Origin: Phytohabitans maris
GTDB lineage: Bacteria; Actinomycetota; Actinomycetes; Mycobacteriales; Micromonosporaceae
Length of the DNA stretch: 64,000 nt
Direction: 5' to 3'
Assembly: GCF_031085175.1 (NCBI RefSeq)
Contig: NZ_JAVHUY010000058.1
Span: 1 to 64,000 of the forward strand
Shown: one piece after another, positions 32,121 to 39,016 of the stretch
How the letters are laid out: each line of letters begins with the position of its first letter
Position numbering within the stretch: position 1 is the stretch's first letter
Translations under genes and position numbers: made by a program
Notes under the pieces: generated by a model
The model's database searches: none
What the model saw: only the letters and a program-made list of their open reading frames with translations
What the model was told of the DNA's origin: nothing

Positions 32121-33108
32121 GCAGCGGATCCGGGTCGAGGTCGAGGGCCAGTCGCTGGAGCTGTCCAACCTGGACAAGGTGCTCTACCCGGCGGCCGGCT
32201 TCACCAAGGGCGAGATCATCAACTACTACACCCGGGTCGCGCCCGCGCTGCTGCCACACCTGCGGGACCGGGCGCTGACCCGGATCCGCTTCCCGAACGG
32301 CGTCGACGGGCAGTCGTTCTTCGAGAAGAACAAGCCCGGCGGTACCCCCGAATGGGTGCGGGTCGAGACGATGCCGGTGCCCGGGTCGACCAAGGACCGG
32401 GAGACGATCGACTACGTCGTCGCCGACGACCTGCCGACGCTGGTGTGGCTGGCCAACCTGGCCGCGCTCGAGCTGCACACCCCGCAGTGGCGGATCGGCA
32501 ACGCCGCGGGGCTGGCGGGATCCGGTCCGAGGAGCGCAGCGACGAGGCCGGATGACGCCGGCCGCTCGGGGCGCTCAGCGAGCGAAGTGAGCGCGGCAGG
32601 CATGGCGCCCGACCTGATGGTGGTCGACCTCGACCCGGGCGCGCCGGCCGGGCTGCGCGAGTGCTGCGCCGTGGCGGTGCTGATGCGCGACCGGCTGGCG
32701 CAGGACGGGCTGACCGCCTACCCGAAGACCTCCGGCAAGAAGGGTATGCAGCTCAGCTGCCCGATCGCCGGCACGCAGACGGCCGAGGAGGTCTCCGCGT
32801 ACGCCAAGCGGATCGCCGAGGAGCTGGAGCGGGACACCCCGAAGTCGATCACGTCGAAGATGACCAAGCGGCTGCGGTCGGGCAAGGTCTTCATCGACTG
32901 GAGTCAAAACAGTGCCGCCAAGACCACGGTCGCGCCGTACTCGCTGCGGGCCCAGGCCACGCCGACCGTCTCCACCCCGCTGACCTGGGAGGAGGTGGAG
33001 GAGGGTGGCGCGCGGGCGTTCACCCCGGAGGAGGTGCTGGAGCGGGTCGAGGAGTACGGCGACCTGCTCGAAGACCTGCTGACCCCCGGGCCTTCCCTGC
33101 CTGGTTAG
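32113..33108 (+). CDS. LigD-type polymerase/primase with in-frame repeat insertion
   Basis: A 331-aa archaeo-eukaryotic-primase-type polymerase (PolDom). It shows SNLDKVLYPAAGFTKGEIINYY, the catalytic DLDPG in LMVVDLDPGAPAGL, then YPKTSGKKGMQLSCP and IDWSQNSAAKTTVAPYSLR. It fills gaps with ribonucleotides during NHEJ. Between WRIGN and DLMVVDLD, where the family normally has about six residues, there are about 35 low-complexity residues encoded by the 67-bp element 32529-32595. The reading frame is kept, so the insertion must be tolerated in a surface loop or has harmed the enzyme. ATG 32113 overlaps the ligase stop. Confidence 0.9.
   Translation: MAEQRIRVEVEGQSLELSNLDKVLYPAAGFTKGEIINYYTRVAPALLPHLRDRALTRIRFPNGVDGQSFFEKNKPGGTPEWVRVETMPVPGSTKDRETIDYVVADDLPTLVWLANLAALELHTPQWRIGNAAGLAGSGPRSAATRPDDAGRSGRSASEVSAAGMAPDLMVVDLDPGAPAGLRECCAVAVLMRDRLAQDGLTAYPKTSGKKGMQLSCPIAGTQTAEEVSAYAKRIAEELERDTPKSITSKMTKRLRSGKVFIDWSQNSAAKTTVAPYSLRAQATPTVSTPLTWEEVEEGGARAFTPEEVLERVEEYGDLLEDLLTPGPSLPG
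32529..32595 (+). repeat. 67-bp coding-region repeat, copy A
   Basis: It begins GAGGAGCGCAGCGACGAGG and ends AGCGAGCGAAGTGAGCGCG. The reverse complement of 57297-57363 has the same length and matches at 57 of 67 positions by my alignment. The element is read through in frame within the LigD-type polymerase gene. Confidence 0.75.
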
Positions 33109-33124
33109 TGAGTGATAACTTACT
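33107..33124. promoter_or_regulatory. palindromic operator before TetR gene
   Basis: AGTGAGT-GATA-ACTTACT is an imperfect palindrome ending three bases before GTG 33128. It overlaps the stop codon of the polymerase gene. A related palindrome lies at the start of the downstream exporter gene (33715-33730), so the TetR protein probably binds both. Confidence 0.55.
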
Positions 33125-33127
33125 GGC

Positions 33128-33667
33128 GTGCGGATGAGTGCGGAGGATCGGCGGGTCGCTGTGCTCCGCGCCGCCCGTGAGGAGTTCGGCCTGAGCGGGC
33201 TCAACGGCGCCTCCACCGAGGCCATCGCCCGCCGGGTCGGCGTCTCCCAGCCATACCTCTTCCGGCTCTTCCCGACCAAAAAGGCGATCTTCCTCGCCAG
33301 CATCAACCACTGCTTCGACTTCGTGGAATCTCTCTTCGAGGAGACCGCGGCGGGGCTCACCGGCGAGGAAGCGCTCAAGGAGATGGGTCGGGCCTACAAG
33401 TCGCTGCTCGGCGACAAGGCGACGCTCCAGATGCAGCTGCAGATGTGGGCGGCCGCCTGCCACGACGACGAGATCCGGCAGCTCGCCCGAGACCGGGTGA
33501 GCCGGCTGTGGCGCCAGGTCGTGCGCCTGTCCGGGGCGGACGACCACCGGGTCATGCAGTTTCTGGGGGCGGGCATGCTGCTCAACGTCATGGCCGCGAT
33601 GGACCTGCCCGGGATCGACGAGCAGCTCGGCGAGGCGCTCACCGGTCTCGCCGAGCCTCCTGCCTGA
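33128..33667 (+). CDS. TetR-family regulator of the adjacent exporter
   Basis: A 179-aa repressor with the helix-turn-helix in its first 50 residues (VLRAAREEFGLSGLNGASTEAIARRVGVSQPYLFRLFPTKKAIF). The C-terminal domain (LQMQLQMWAAACHDDEIRQLARDRV) is of the TetR_C type found beside MFS genes. GTG 33128 lies directly after the palindrome; ATG 33134 is an alternative. It is followed by an MFS exporter on the same strand after 33 bases, with an AGTGA-containing palindrome before each, which supports negative control of an efflux pair. Confidence 0.88.
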   Translation: MRMSAEDRRVAVLRAAREEFGLSGLNGASTEAIARRVGVSQPYLFRLFPTKKAIFLASINHCFDFVESLFEETAAGLTGEEALKEMGRAYKSLLGDKATLQMQLQMWAAACHDDEIRQLARDRVSRLWRQVVRLSGADDHRVMQFLGAGMLLNVMAAMDLPGIDEQLGEALTGLAEPPA

Positions 33668-33700
33668 ACCAAACCCATTCACCGAACGGGGGATCGCAGC

Positions 33701-35140
33701 GTGGAACGAGAAGTTAGTGACCAATCACTAGGCAAGCTGCTCTGGACCTTCGTCGTCACCGGCCTGGCCACGTTCATGGTCGCGATGGACAACCTGGTCG
33801 TCACGAACGCCCTGCCGGTCATCCGCGTCGACCTCGGCACCGGCCTCGAAGGTCTGGAGTGGACGGTCAACGCCTACACGCTCACGTTCGCCGTACTCCT
33901 GCTCACCGGCGCGGCACTCGGCGACCGGTTCGGCCGGCGGAAGGTCTTCGCGGTCGGCCTCGTCGTCTTCACGGCCGCGTCGGCGGTCGCCGCGCTCTCG
34001 CCGGACATCGGCACGCTGATCGCGGCCCGCGCGGTGCAGGGCGTCGGCGGCGCGATCATCACGCCGCTCAGCCTCACGCTGCTCGCCGACGCGGTACCGC
34101 GCGAGCGGCGGGGCGCGGCGTTCGGCATCTGGGGCGCGATGAGCGGGCTCGGCGTCGCGCTCGGCCCGGTGATCGGCGGGGCGGTCGTCGACTCGGCGTC
34201 CTGGCAGTGGATCTTCTGGATCAACGTGCCGATCGGCCTGATCCTGCTCCCGCTCGTCGCCGCCGTACGGGAGAGCCGCGGCGGTGCCGGCCGGCTCGAC
34301 CCGGTCGGCGTGGTGCTGGCCACCGCGGGGCTCTTCGGCGTCGTCTTCGGACTGGTCCGTGGCGGCAGTCACGGCTGGACCAGCGGCTCCGTGCTGCTCG
34401 GACTGATCGGCGGCGGCGCGGCCGTACTCGCCTTCGTCGCCTGGCAGGCCCGCGCGCGGTACCCGATGCTGCCCCTCCCGCTCTTCCGCAGCCGCGGCTT
34501 CAGCGTCTCGAACGCGGTCGGCTTCGTGATGGCGTTCGGCATGTTCGGCGCGGTGTTCCTCGGCGCGCAGTTCCTGCAGACCGTCCAGGGGTACTCGCCG
34601 CTCGAAGCCGGCCTGCGCACCCTGCCCTGGACGGCGGCGCCGGCCGTGGTCGCGCCCTTCTCCGGCGCGCTCGCCGACCGCATCGGCGTGCGGCGGGTGC
34701 TGGCCATCGCGCTCGCGCTCCAGGCCGCGGGCATCGCCTCGCTCGCCGTCGTGAGCCGCCCGGACGTCCCGTACGCCGAGCTCGTGCCGCCGTTCGTCCT
34801 GGCCGGTCTCGGTATGGGGCTGTTCTTCGCGCCGATGGCCCGGGCCGTGATGGACTTCGCGCCGCGCGGCATGGAGGGGGTCGCCTCCGGCGCGTCCAAC
34901 GCGATGCGCCAGCTCGGCACGGTGCTGGGCATCGCCGTCCTGGGCGCGGTCTTCTCGGCCGCCGGCGGCTACGCCAGCGGGCAGGACTTCGTCGACGGCA
35001 TGCGCGCCGGCGAGGCGGTCGGTGCGGTGGTGCTCGCCGGCGCGGCCCTGCTCGCGCTCGTGATCCCGGAAAACCGGCGGCCGGCGCCAGCGGTGGTGAC
35101 GCCTCAGGCGAGCACGTCGTCGGCGTCGACGATGGTGTAG
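33701..35140 (+). CDS. MFS drug exporter, DHA2 family
   Basis: A 479-aa, 14-helix exporter starting at GTG 33701. The early signature is MDNLVVTNALPVIRVDLG, motif A-like LGDRFGRRKVFAVGL, and motif C-like GPVIGGAVVDSASWQWIFWINVPIG. The palindrome TAGTGACCAATCACTA (33715-33730) lies within codons 5-11, so a bound TetR would block transcription just after the start. The likely role is export of a toxic compound sensed by the TetR protein. The 3' end overlaps the convergent helicase gene by 37 bp; both frames remain open. Confidence 0.9.
   Translation: MEREVSDQSLGKLLWTFVVTGLATFMVAMDNLVVTNALPVIRVDLGTGLEGLEWTVNAYTLTFAVLLLTGAALGDRFGRRKVFAVGLVVFTAASAVAALSPDIGTLIAARAVQGVGGAIITPLSLTLLADAVPRERRGAAFGIWGAMSGLGVALGPVIGGAVVDSASWQWIFWINVPIGLILLPLVAAVRESRGGAGRLDPVGVVLATAGLFGVVFGLVRGGSHGWTSGSVLLGLIGGGAAVLAFVAWQARARYPMLPLPLFRSRGFSVSNAVGFVMAFGMFGAVFLGAQFLQTVQGYSPLEAGLRTLPWTAAPAVVAPFSGALADRIGVRRVLAIALALQAAGIASLAVVSRPDVPYAELVPPFVLAGLGMGLFFAPMARAVMDFAPRGMEGVASGASNAMRQLGTVLGIAVLGAVFSAAGGYASGQDFVDGMRAGEAVGAVVLAGAALLALVIPENRRPAPAVVTPQASTSSASTMV
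33715..33730. promoter_or_regulatory. palindromic operator in exporter leader
   Basis: TAGTGA-CCAA-TCACTA is a perfect palindrome with 6-bp arms. Its half-site TAGTGA also occurs in the palindrome preceding the TetR gene (TTAGTGAGT at 33105-33113). Confidence 0.55.
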
Positions 35141-36744
35141 GCGTACCCCTGCTCGGCCAGGAACCGCTGGCGGTGCGCCGCGTACTCGGTGTCGATCGTG
35201 TCCCGGGACACCACCGTGTAGAAGTGCGCCTGCCGCCCGTCGGACTTGGGGCGCAGCACCCGGCCGAGGCGTTGCGCCTCCTCCTGCCGCGAGCCGAACG
35301 TGCCGGACACCTGGACCGCGATCGCCACCTCGGGCAGGTCGATCGAGAAGTTGCCGACCCTGGAGATGACCAGTGTGCGGAGCTGGCCCGACCGGAACTC
35401 GTCGAAGAGCCGCTCCCGCTCCTTGTTGGTGGTCGAGCCCTGGATGATCGGCGCGTCCAGCGCCTCGCCGAGCTGATGCAGCTGGTCGATGTACGCCCCG
35501 ATGACCAGCACCTGGTCGTCCGAGTGGCGCTCGACCAGCGCCTTCACCACGGGCAGCTTGGAACGGGCCGTGGCGGCGAAGCGGTAGCGCTCCTCCGACT
35601 CGGACGTGGCGTACGCCATCCGCTCCTCGTCGGAGAGCGTCACCCGTACCTCGGTGCAGTCGGCCGGGGCGATCCAGCCCTGCGCCTCGATGTCCTTCCA
35701 CGGCGCGTCGTACCGCTTGGGGCCGATCAGGGAGAAGACGTCGCCCTCGCGCCCGTCCTCGCGTACCAGGGTCGCGGTGAGGCCGAGCCGGCGGCGGGCC
35801 TGGAGGTCCGCCGTGAAGCGGAAGATCGGCGCGGGCAGCAGGTGCACCTCGTCGTAGATGACCAGGCCCCAGTCGCGCGCGTTGAAGAGGTCGAGGTGGG
35901 TGAACGCGCCGCCGCGGCGGGTGGTGAGCACCTGGTACGTGGCGATCGTCACCGGGCGGATCTCCTTGCGCTCGCCCGAGTACTCGCCGATCTCCTCCTC
36001 GGTCAGCGACGTGCGGGCGAGCAGCTCGCGCTTCCACTGGCGGCCGGCGACCGTGTTGGTGACCAGGATCAGCGTGGTCGCCGAGGCCTGGGCCATCGCG
36101 GCCGCCCCGACCAGCGTCTTGCCCGCGCCGCAGGGGAGCACGACCACGCCCGAGCCGCCGGCCCAGAAGTGGTCGACCGCCTCCTGCTGGTACGACCGGA
36201 GCTGCCAGCCCTCCTGCGCCAGCGCGATCTGGTGCGCCTCGCCGTCGACGTAGCCGGCCAGGTCTTCGGCCGGCCAGCCGAGCTTGAGCAGCGCCTGCTT
36301 GAGCCGGCCCCGCTCGGACGGGTGCACCGCGATCGTGTCGTCGTCGATCTTGGCGCCGAGCATGCCGGCCAGCTTCTTCGACTTGGCGACCTCGACCAGC
36401 ACCGCCCGGTCGAGCCCGCGCAGCACCAGCCCGTGTGTCGGATGGTTGACCAGCTGGAGCCGCCCGTACCGGTCCATGGTCTCGGCCACGTCGACCAGCA
36501 GCGCGTGCGGCACGGGGTAGCGGGAGAAGCGCAGCAGCGCGTCCACCACGCCCTCGGCGTCGTGCCCCGCGGCCCGCGCGTTCCACAGGCCGAGCGGGGT
36601 CAGCCGGTACGTGTGCACGTGCTCCGGCGAGCGCTCCAGCTCGGCGAACGGCGCGATCGCCATCCGGCAGGCCAGCGCGTCCGGGTGGTCCACCTCCAGC
36701 AGTAGGGTCTTGTCCGACTGCACGATCAATGGTCCGCCGCTCAA
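35104..36744 (-). CDS. DNA repair helicase XPB
   Basis: A 546-aa bacterial homologue of the XPB helicase of TFIIH. An N-terminal damage-recognition-like region precedes Walker A (VVLPCGAGKTLVGAAAM), the RED-like loop near TATLVREDGREGDVF, motif II DEVHLLPAP, and motif VI QEEAQRLGRVLRPK. Mycobacterial XPB is a 3'-5' DNA helicase with ATP-dependent annealing activity. A likely partner, the helicase-associated protein at 39017-41377, is encoded nearby on the same strand. The start codon is followed by a 150-bp gap shared with the divergent transpeptidase gene. Confidence 0.95.
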   Translation of the reverse strand: MSGGPLIVQSDKTLLLEVDHPDALACRMAIAPFAELERSPEHVHTYRLTPLGLWNARAAGHDAEGVVDALLRFSRYPVPHALLVDVAETMDRYGRLQLVNHPTHGLVLRGLDRAVLVEVAKSKKLAGMLGAKIDDDTIAVHPSERGRLKQALLKLGWPAEDLAGYVDGEAHQIALAQEGWQLRSYQQEAVDHFWAGGSGVVVLPCGAGKTLVGAAAMAQASATTLILVTNTVAGRQWKRELLARTSLTEEEIGEYSGERKEIRPVTIATYQVLTTRRGGAFTHLDLFNARDWGLVIYDEVHLLPAPIFRFTADLQARRRLGLTATLVREDGREGDVFSLIGPKRYDAPWKDIEAQGWIAPADCTEVRVTLSDEERMAYATSESEERYRFAATARSKLPVVKALVERHSDDQVLVIGAYIDQLHQLGEALDAPIIQGSTTNKERERLFDEFRSGQLRTLVISRVGNFSIDLPEVAIAVQVSGTFGSRQEEAQRLGRVLRPKSDGRQAHFYTVVSRDTIDTEYAAHRQRFLAEQGYAYTIVDADDVLA

Positions 36745-36895
36745 GATCGTCCTCCTCCACGCAGACCCTCCAGTGTTGCACGGTCACCGATTTGCTCCGG
36801 CCGGGCAGACTGTCGCGAAGAAAGTCTTCATCAGACGCAACCGGACTGGCACTGTCGTGCGTCTACGTGACGACAACTGCTCTGGGGAGGGCGCC

Positions 36896-37771
36896 GTGGT
36901 AGGCAAGGGCTTGCGCTTGGTCGCCGTTGCAGTCGTCGCGCTGTTCGGCGTCGGTGCGTGCGCGCTCGAGTCGCAACCTGGCCAGGCTGGGGGAGAAACC
37001 CAGCCGGTGAGTGCGGGGCAGGGCGCTACGGGGGCGAGTGCGTCGCCCGACCCGGCAGCGTCTCCCACGGTCGAGCCGACCCCGACCCCGACCCAGTCCA
37101 CGTTGCCGACGGTCGCGCCTTCGACACCGGCTCCGAAGACCACCACGAAAGCCCCGAAGCCGAAGAAGACCGGCAAGCCGGGCTGCCCGCAGGGCGAGAG
37201 CCAGCGCGCGGTGGAGACCGCGCTGGCCAAGCTGGGCACGTTCGGCACGGTCACCGTCGACGGCAAGCAGTCTGACGCCGACTGCGCGGCGATCAAGAAG
37301 TTCCAGCAGCGATACGGCATCAGCCCGGCCGCCGGCCGCGCCGGACCCACCACGGCCGACGTCGCGCAGCGCCTGGCCGCGACCGACACGAGCAAGTGCA
37401 AAACCGGATCGGGTACGACGTTCTGCGTCGATCTGACCCACCAGACCGTGTGGGCGATGCGGGGCGGCAAGGTGGTGCTGAAGCCGACCGTCACGCGCAC
37501 CGGCATGCCCGGTTACGCGACCCCGACCGGTGCGTACTCGGTGCAGAACAAGGCGCTCAAGGAGTGGTCCAACCCGTACGAGGTGTGGCTGCCCTACTGG
37601 CAGCGCTTCAACGGGGGCATCGGCTTCCACGAGACCACGACGTACATCCACACGAAGTCGATCGGCTCGCACGGCTGCGTCAACCTGCTCCCCTCCGACG
37701 CCCGCGCCTTCTACGACCTCGGCAAGGTGGGCTCCCGGGTGTACGTGTTCGGCCGCCGGCCGGGCACCTGA
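36896..37771 (+). CDS. L,D-transpeptidase lipoprotein with peptidoglycan-binding domain
   Basis: A 291-aa exported protein. The signal has lipobox FGVGAC (Cys about residue 22), then a Pro/Thr/Lys-rich linker, a PG_binding_1 helix bundle (QRAVETALAKLGTFGTVTVDG to KKFQQRYGI), and a C-terminal YkuD domain. The catalytic motif is IHTKSIGSHGCVNLL with nucleophilic Cys. Enzymes of this type make 3-3 peptidoglycan crosslinks, common in actinobacteria. GTG 36896 is preceded by GGGGAGG at 36883-36889. A terminator overlaps its last codons. Confidence 0.92.
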   Translation: MVGKGLRLVAVAVVALFGVGACALESQPGQAGGETQPVSAGQGATGASASPDPAASPTVEPTPTPTQSTLPTVAPSTPAPKTTTKAPKPKKTGKPGCPQGESQRAVETALAKLGTFGTVTVDGKQSDADCAAIKKFQQRYGISPAAGRAGPTTADVAQRLAATDTSKCKTGSGTTFCVDLTHQTVWAMRGGKVVLKPTVTRTGMPGYATPTGAYSVQNKALKEWSNPYEVWLPYWQRFNGGIGFHETTTYIHTKSIGSHGCVNLLPSDARAFYDLGKVGSRVYVFGRRPGT

Positions 37772-37795
37772 GGCACTCGACCGGCGGCCGGTTTT
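37750..37795 (+). terminator. terminator overlapping the transpeptidase stop
   Basis: CGGCCGCCGG (37750-37759) pairs perfectly with CCGGCGGCCG (37781-37790), with a 21-base loop holding the stop codon, and is followed by GTTTT. It also lies 10 bases from the end of the convergent protease gene. Confidence 0.65.
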
Positions 37796-37805
37796 CCACG
37801 CGGGG

Positions 37806-38852
37806 TCAGCCCAGGCTCAGGCCGTAGACCGACATCACCTCGTTGAGCGGCTGGAAGAACGTCGTACCGCCGCTGCTGCAGTTGCCGCTGCCGCCGGAGG
37901 TCAGGCCCAGGCCGGAGCTGCCGGCGAAGAGCGAGCCGCCGCTGTCGCCGGGCTCGGCGCAGACGTTGGTGCGGATCAGGCCGCTGACCGTGCCCTGCGG
38001 GTAGGTCACCGTCGCGTTGGTGCCGGTCACCGAGCCGCTGCGTACGCCGGTGGTGCTGCCGCTGCGGCGCACGGACTGGCCGACGGTCGCGCTGCCGACC
38101 GACGTGATCGACTGGGTGCTGCTACCCGAGTACAGGTACACCGCGCTGGGCCGGGCGATGCTGGTGTTCGTGTACCGGACGACCCCGTAGTCGTTGCCGG
38201 GGAAGCTGGAGGCCGCGCGGGTGCCGAGCGTGACCGAGCCGTTGTTCCAGCTCGCGCCGGCGTTGGTGCAGTGGCCGGCGGTCACGAAGTAGACCGCGCT
38301 CGACGTACGCACGTTGAAGCCGAGCGAGCAGCGCGAGCCGCTGGTGTAGATGGCCTGGCCGCCGGCGATGAAGAGCTGGAACGTGCCGGACGTCGTCTCC
38401 AGGCGGGCCGCGTCGCCGGCGGCGGCCACGGCGGCCTTCACCGAGTCGAGGCGGGCGCCGGTCACGGTGCTGTCGACGGTGACCACGACCTGGTTGGTCG
38501 TCACGTCGGTGTAGCGGGCGGTGCCGGGGGTGTCGACGACCTTTGCGACCTTGGCGGTGACGGCGTCGAGCTGGGCGGTGCTGTACTTGACCGTCTTGGC
38601 GGTGGCGCCGGCGGCCCGTACCTGCTTCGCCGCGGTGGCGTCGGTGACCGTGACGACCATGCGGCCGGTCGCCGAGTCGATGTACGCACCGGCCGAGCGG
38701 GCGCCGAGGCTCTCGCTGAGGCTGGTGGCCACCGGCGCGTCGGCGGCGAAGAGGGGCTCGGGGGCAGCCTGCGCGGCGGACGGCCAGAGCACCGTGCCGA
38801 CGAGGAGTACCGGCGCGGCGAGGATGGCCGCGGCAGGTCGGTTGAGTCTCAC
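37806..38852 (-). CDS. secreted serine protease, S1 family (streptogrisin/alpha-lytic type)
   Basis: A 348-aa preproprotein. Signal peptide [23 protein letters not shown], then an Ala/Val/Thr-rich pro-region, then the chymotrypsin-fold domain with catalytic His in [11 protein letters not shown], Asp in GNDYGVVRY, and Ser in [12 protein letters not shown]. Six cysteines form likely disulfides. The pro-region would act as a folding chaperone as in alpha-lytic protease. Substrates are extracellular proteins. The gene is followed closely by the terminator of the L,D-transpeptidase and preceded by an A/T-richer region holding a palindrome. Confidence 0.93.
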   Translation of the reverse strand: MRLNRPAAAILAAPVLLVGTVLWPSAAQAAPEPLFAADAPVATSLSESLGARSAGAYIDSATGRMVVTVTDATAAKQVRAAGATAKTVKYSTAQLDAVTAKVAKVVDTPGTARYTDVTTNQVVVTVDSTVTGARLDSVKAAVAAAGDAARLETTSGTFQLFIAGGQAIYTSGSRCSLGFNVRTSSAVYFVTAGHCTNAGASWNNGSVTLGTRAASSFPGNDYGVVRYTNTSIARPSAVYLYSGSSTQSITSVGSATVGQSVRRSGSTTGVRSGSVTGTNATVTYPQGTVSGLIRTNVCAEPGDSGGSLFAGSSGLGLTSGGSGNCSSGGTTFFQPLNEVMSVYGLSLG

Positions 38853-38920
38853 GTGAGCCTCCAGGGGGTGTTTGGCACACGTCGGTGACGTGATGGATGA
38901 TCTCGACCGTTTTGATGCCG

Positions 38921-38948
38921 AGATGTGAAGAAGATTTCCATCACATCT
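38921..38948. promoter_or_regulatory. palindrome upstream of the protease gene
   Basis: AGATGTGA (38921-38928) and TCACATCT (38941-38948) are perfect 8-bp inverted repeats separated by 12 bases, about 70 bp before the protease start. The surrounding sequence is A/T-rich for this genome. It may be an operator; no binding protein is identified. Confidence 0.4.
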
Positions 38949-39016
38949 AGGAATTCACAAGAACTAATGTTCGGGGGATGTATGCCGTGATATGGCCCCA
39001 GAGCGGGTCGCGGCCG

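Noticed and set aside
33728-36787. 1019-aa minus-strand frame spanning the exporter and XPB genes
   Set aside because: It covers two real genes and has shadow-type composition throughout.
38921-38948. CRP-type operator
   Set aside because: The TGTGA and TCACA half-sites are separated by 12 bases, not six, so the CRP consensus is not met.
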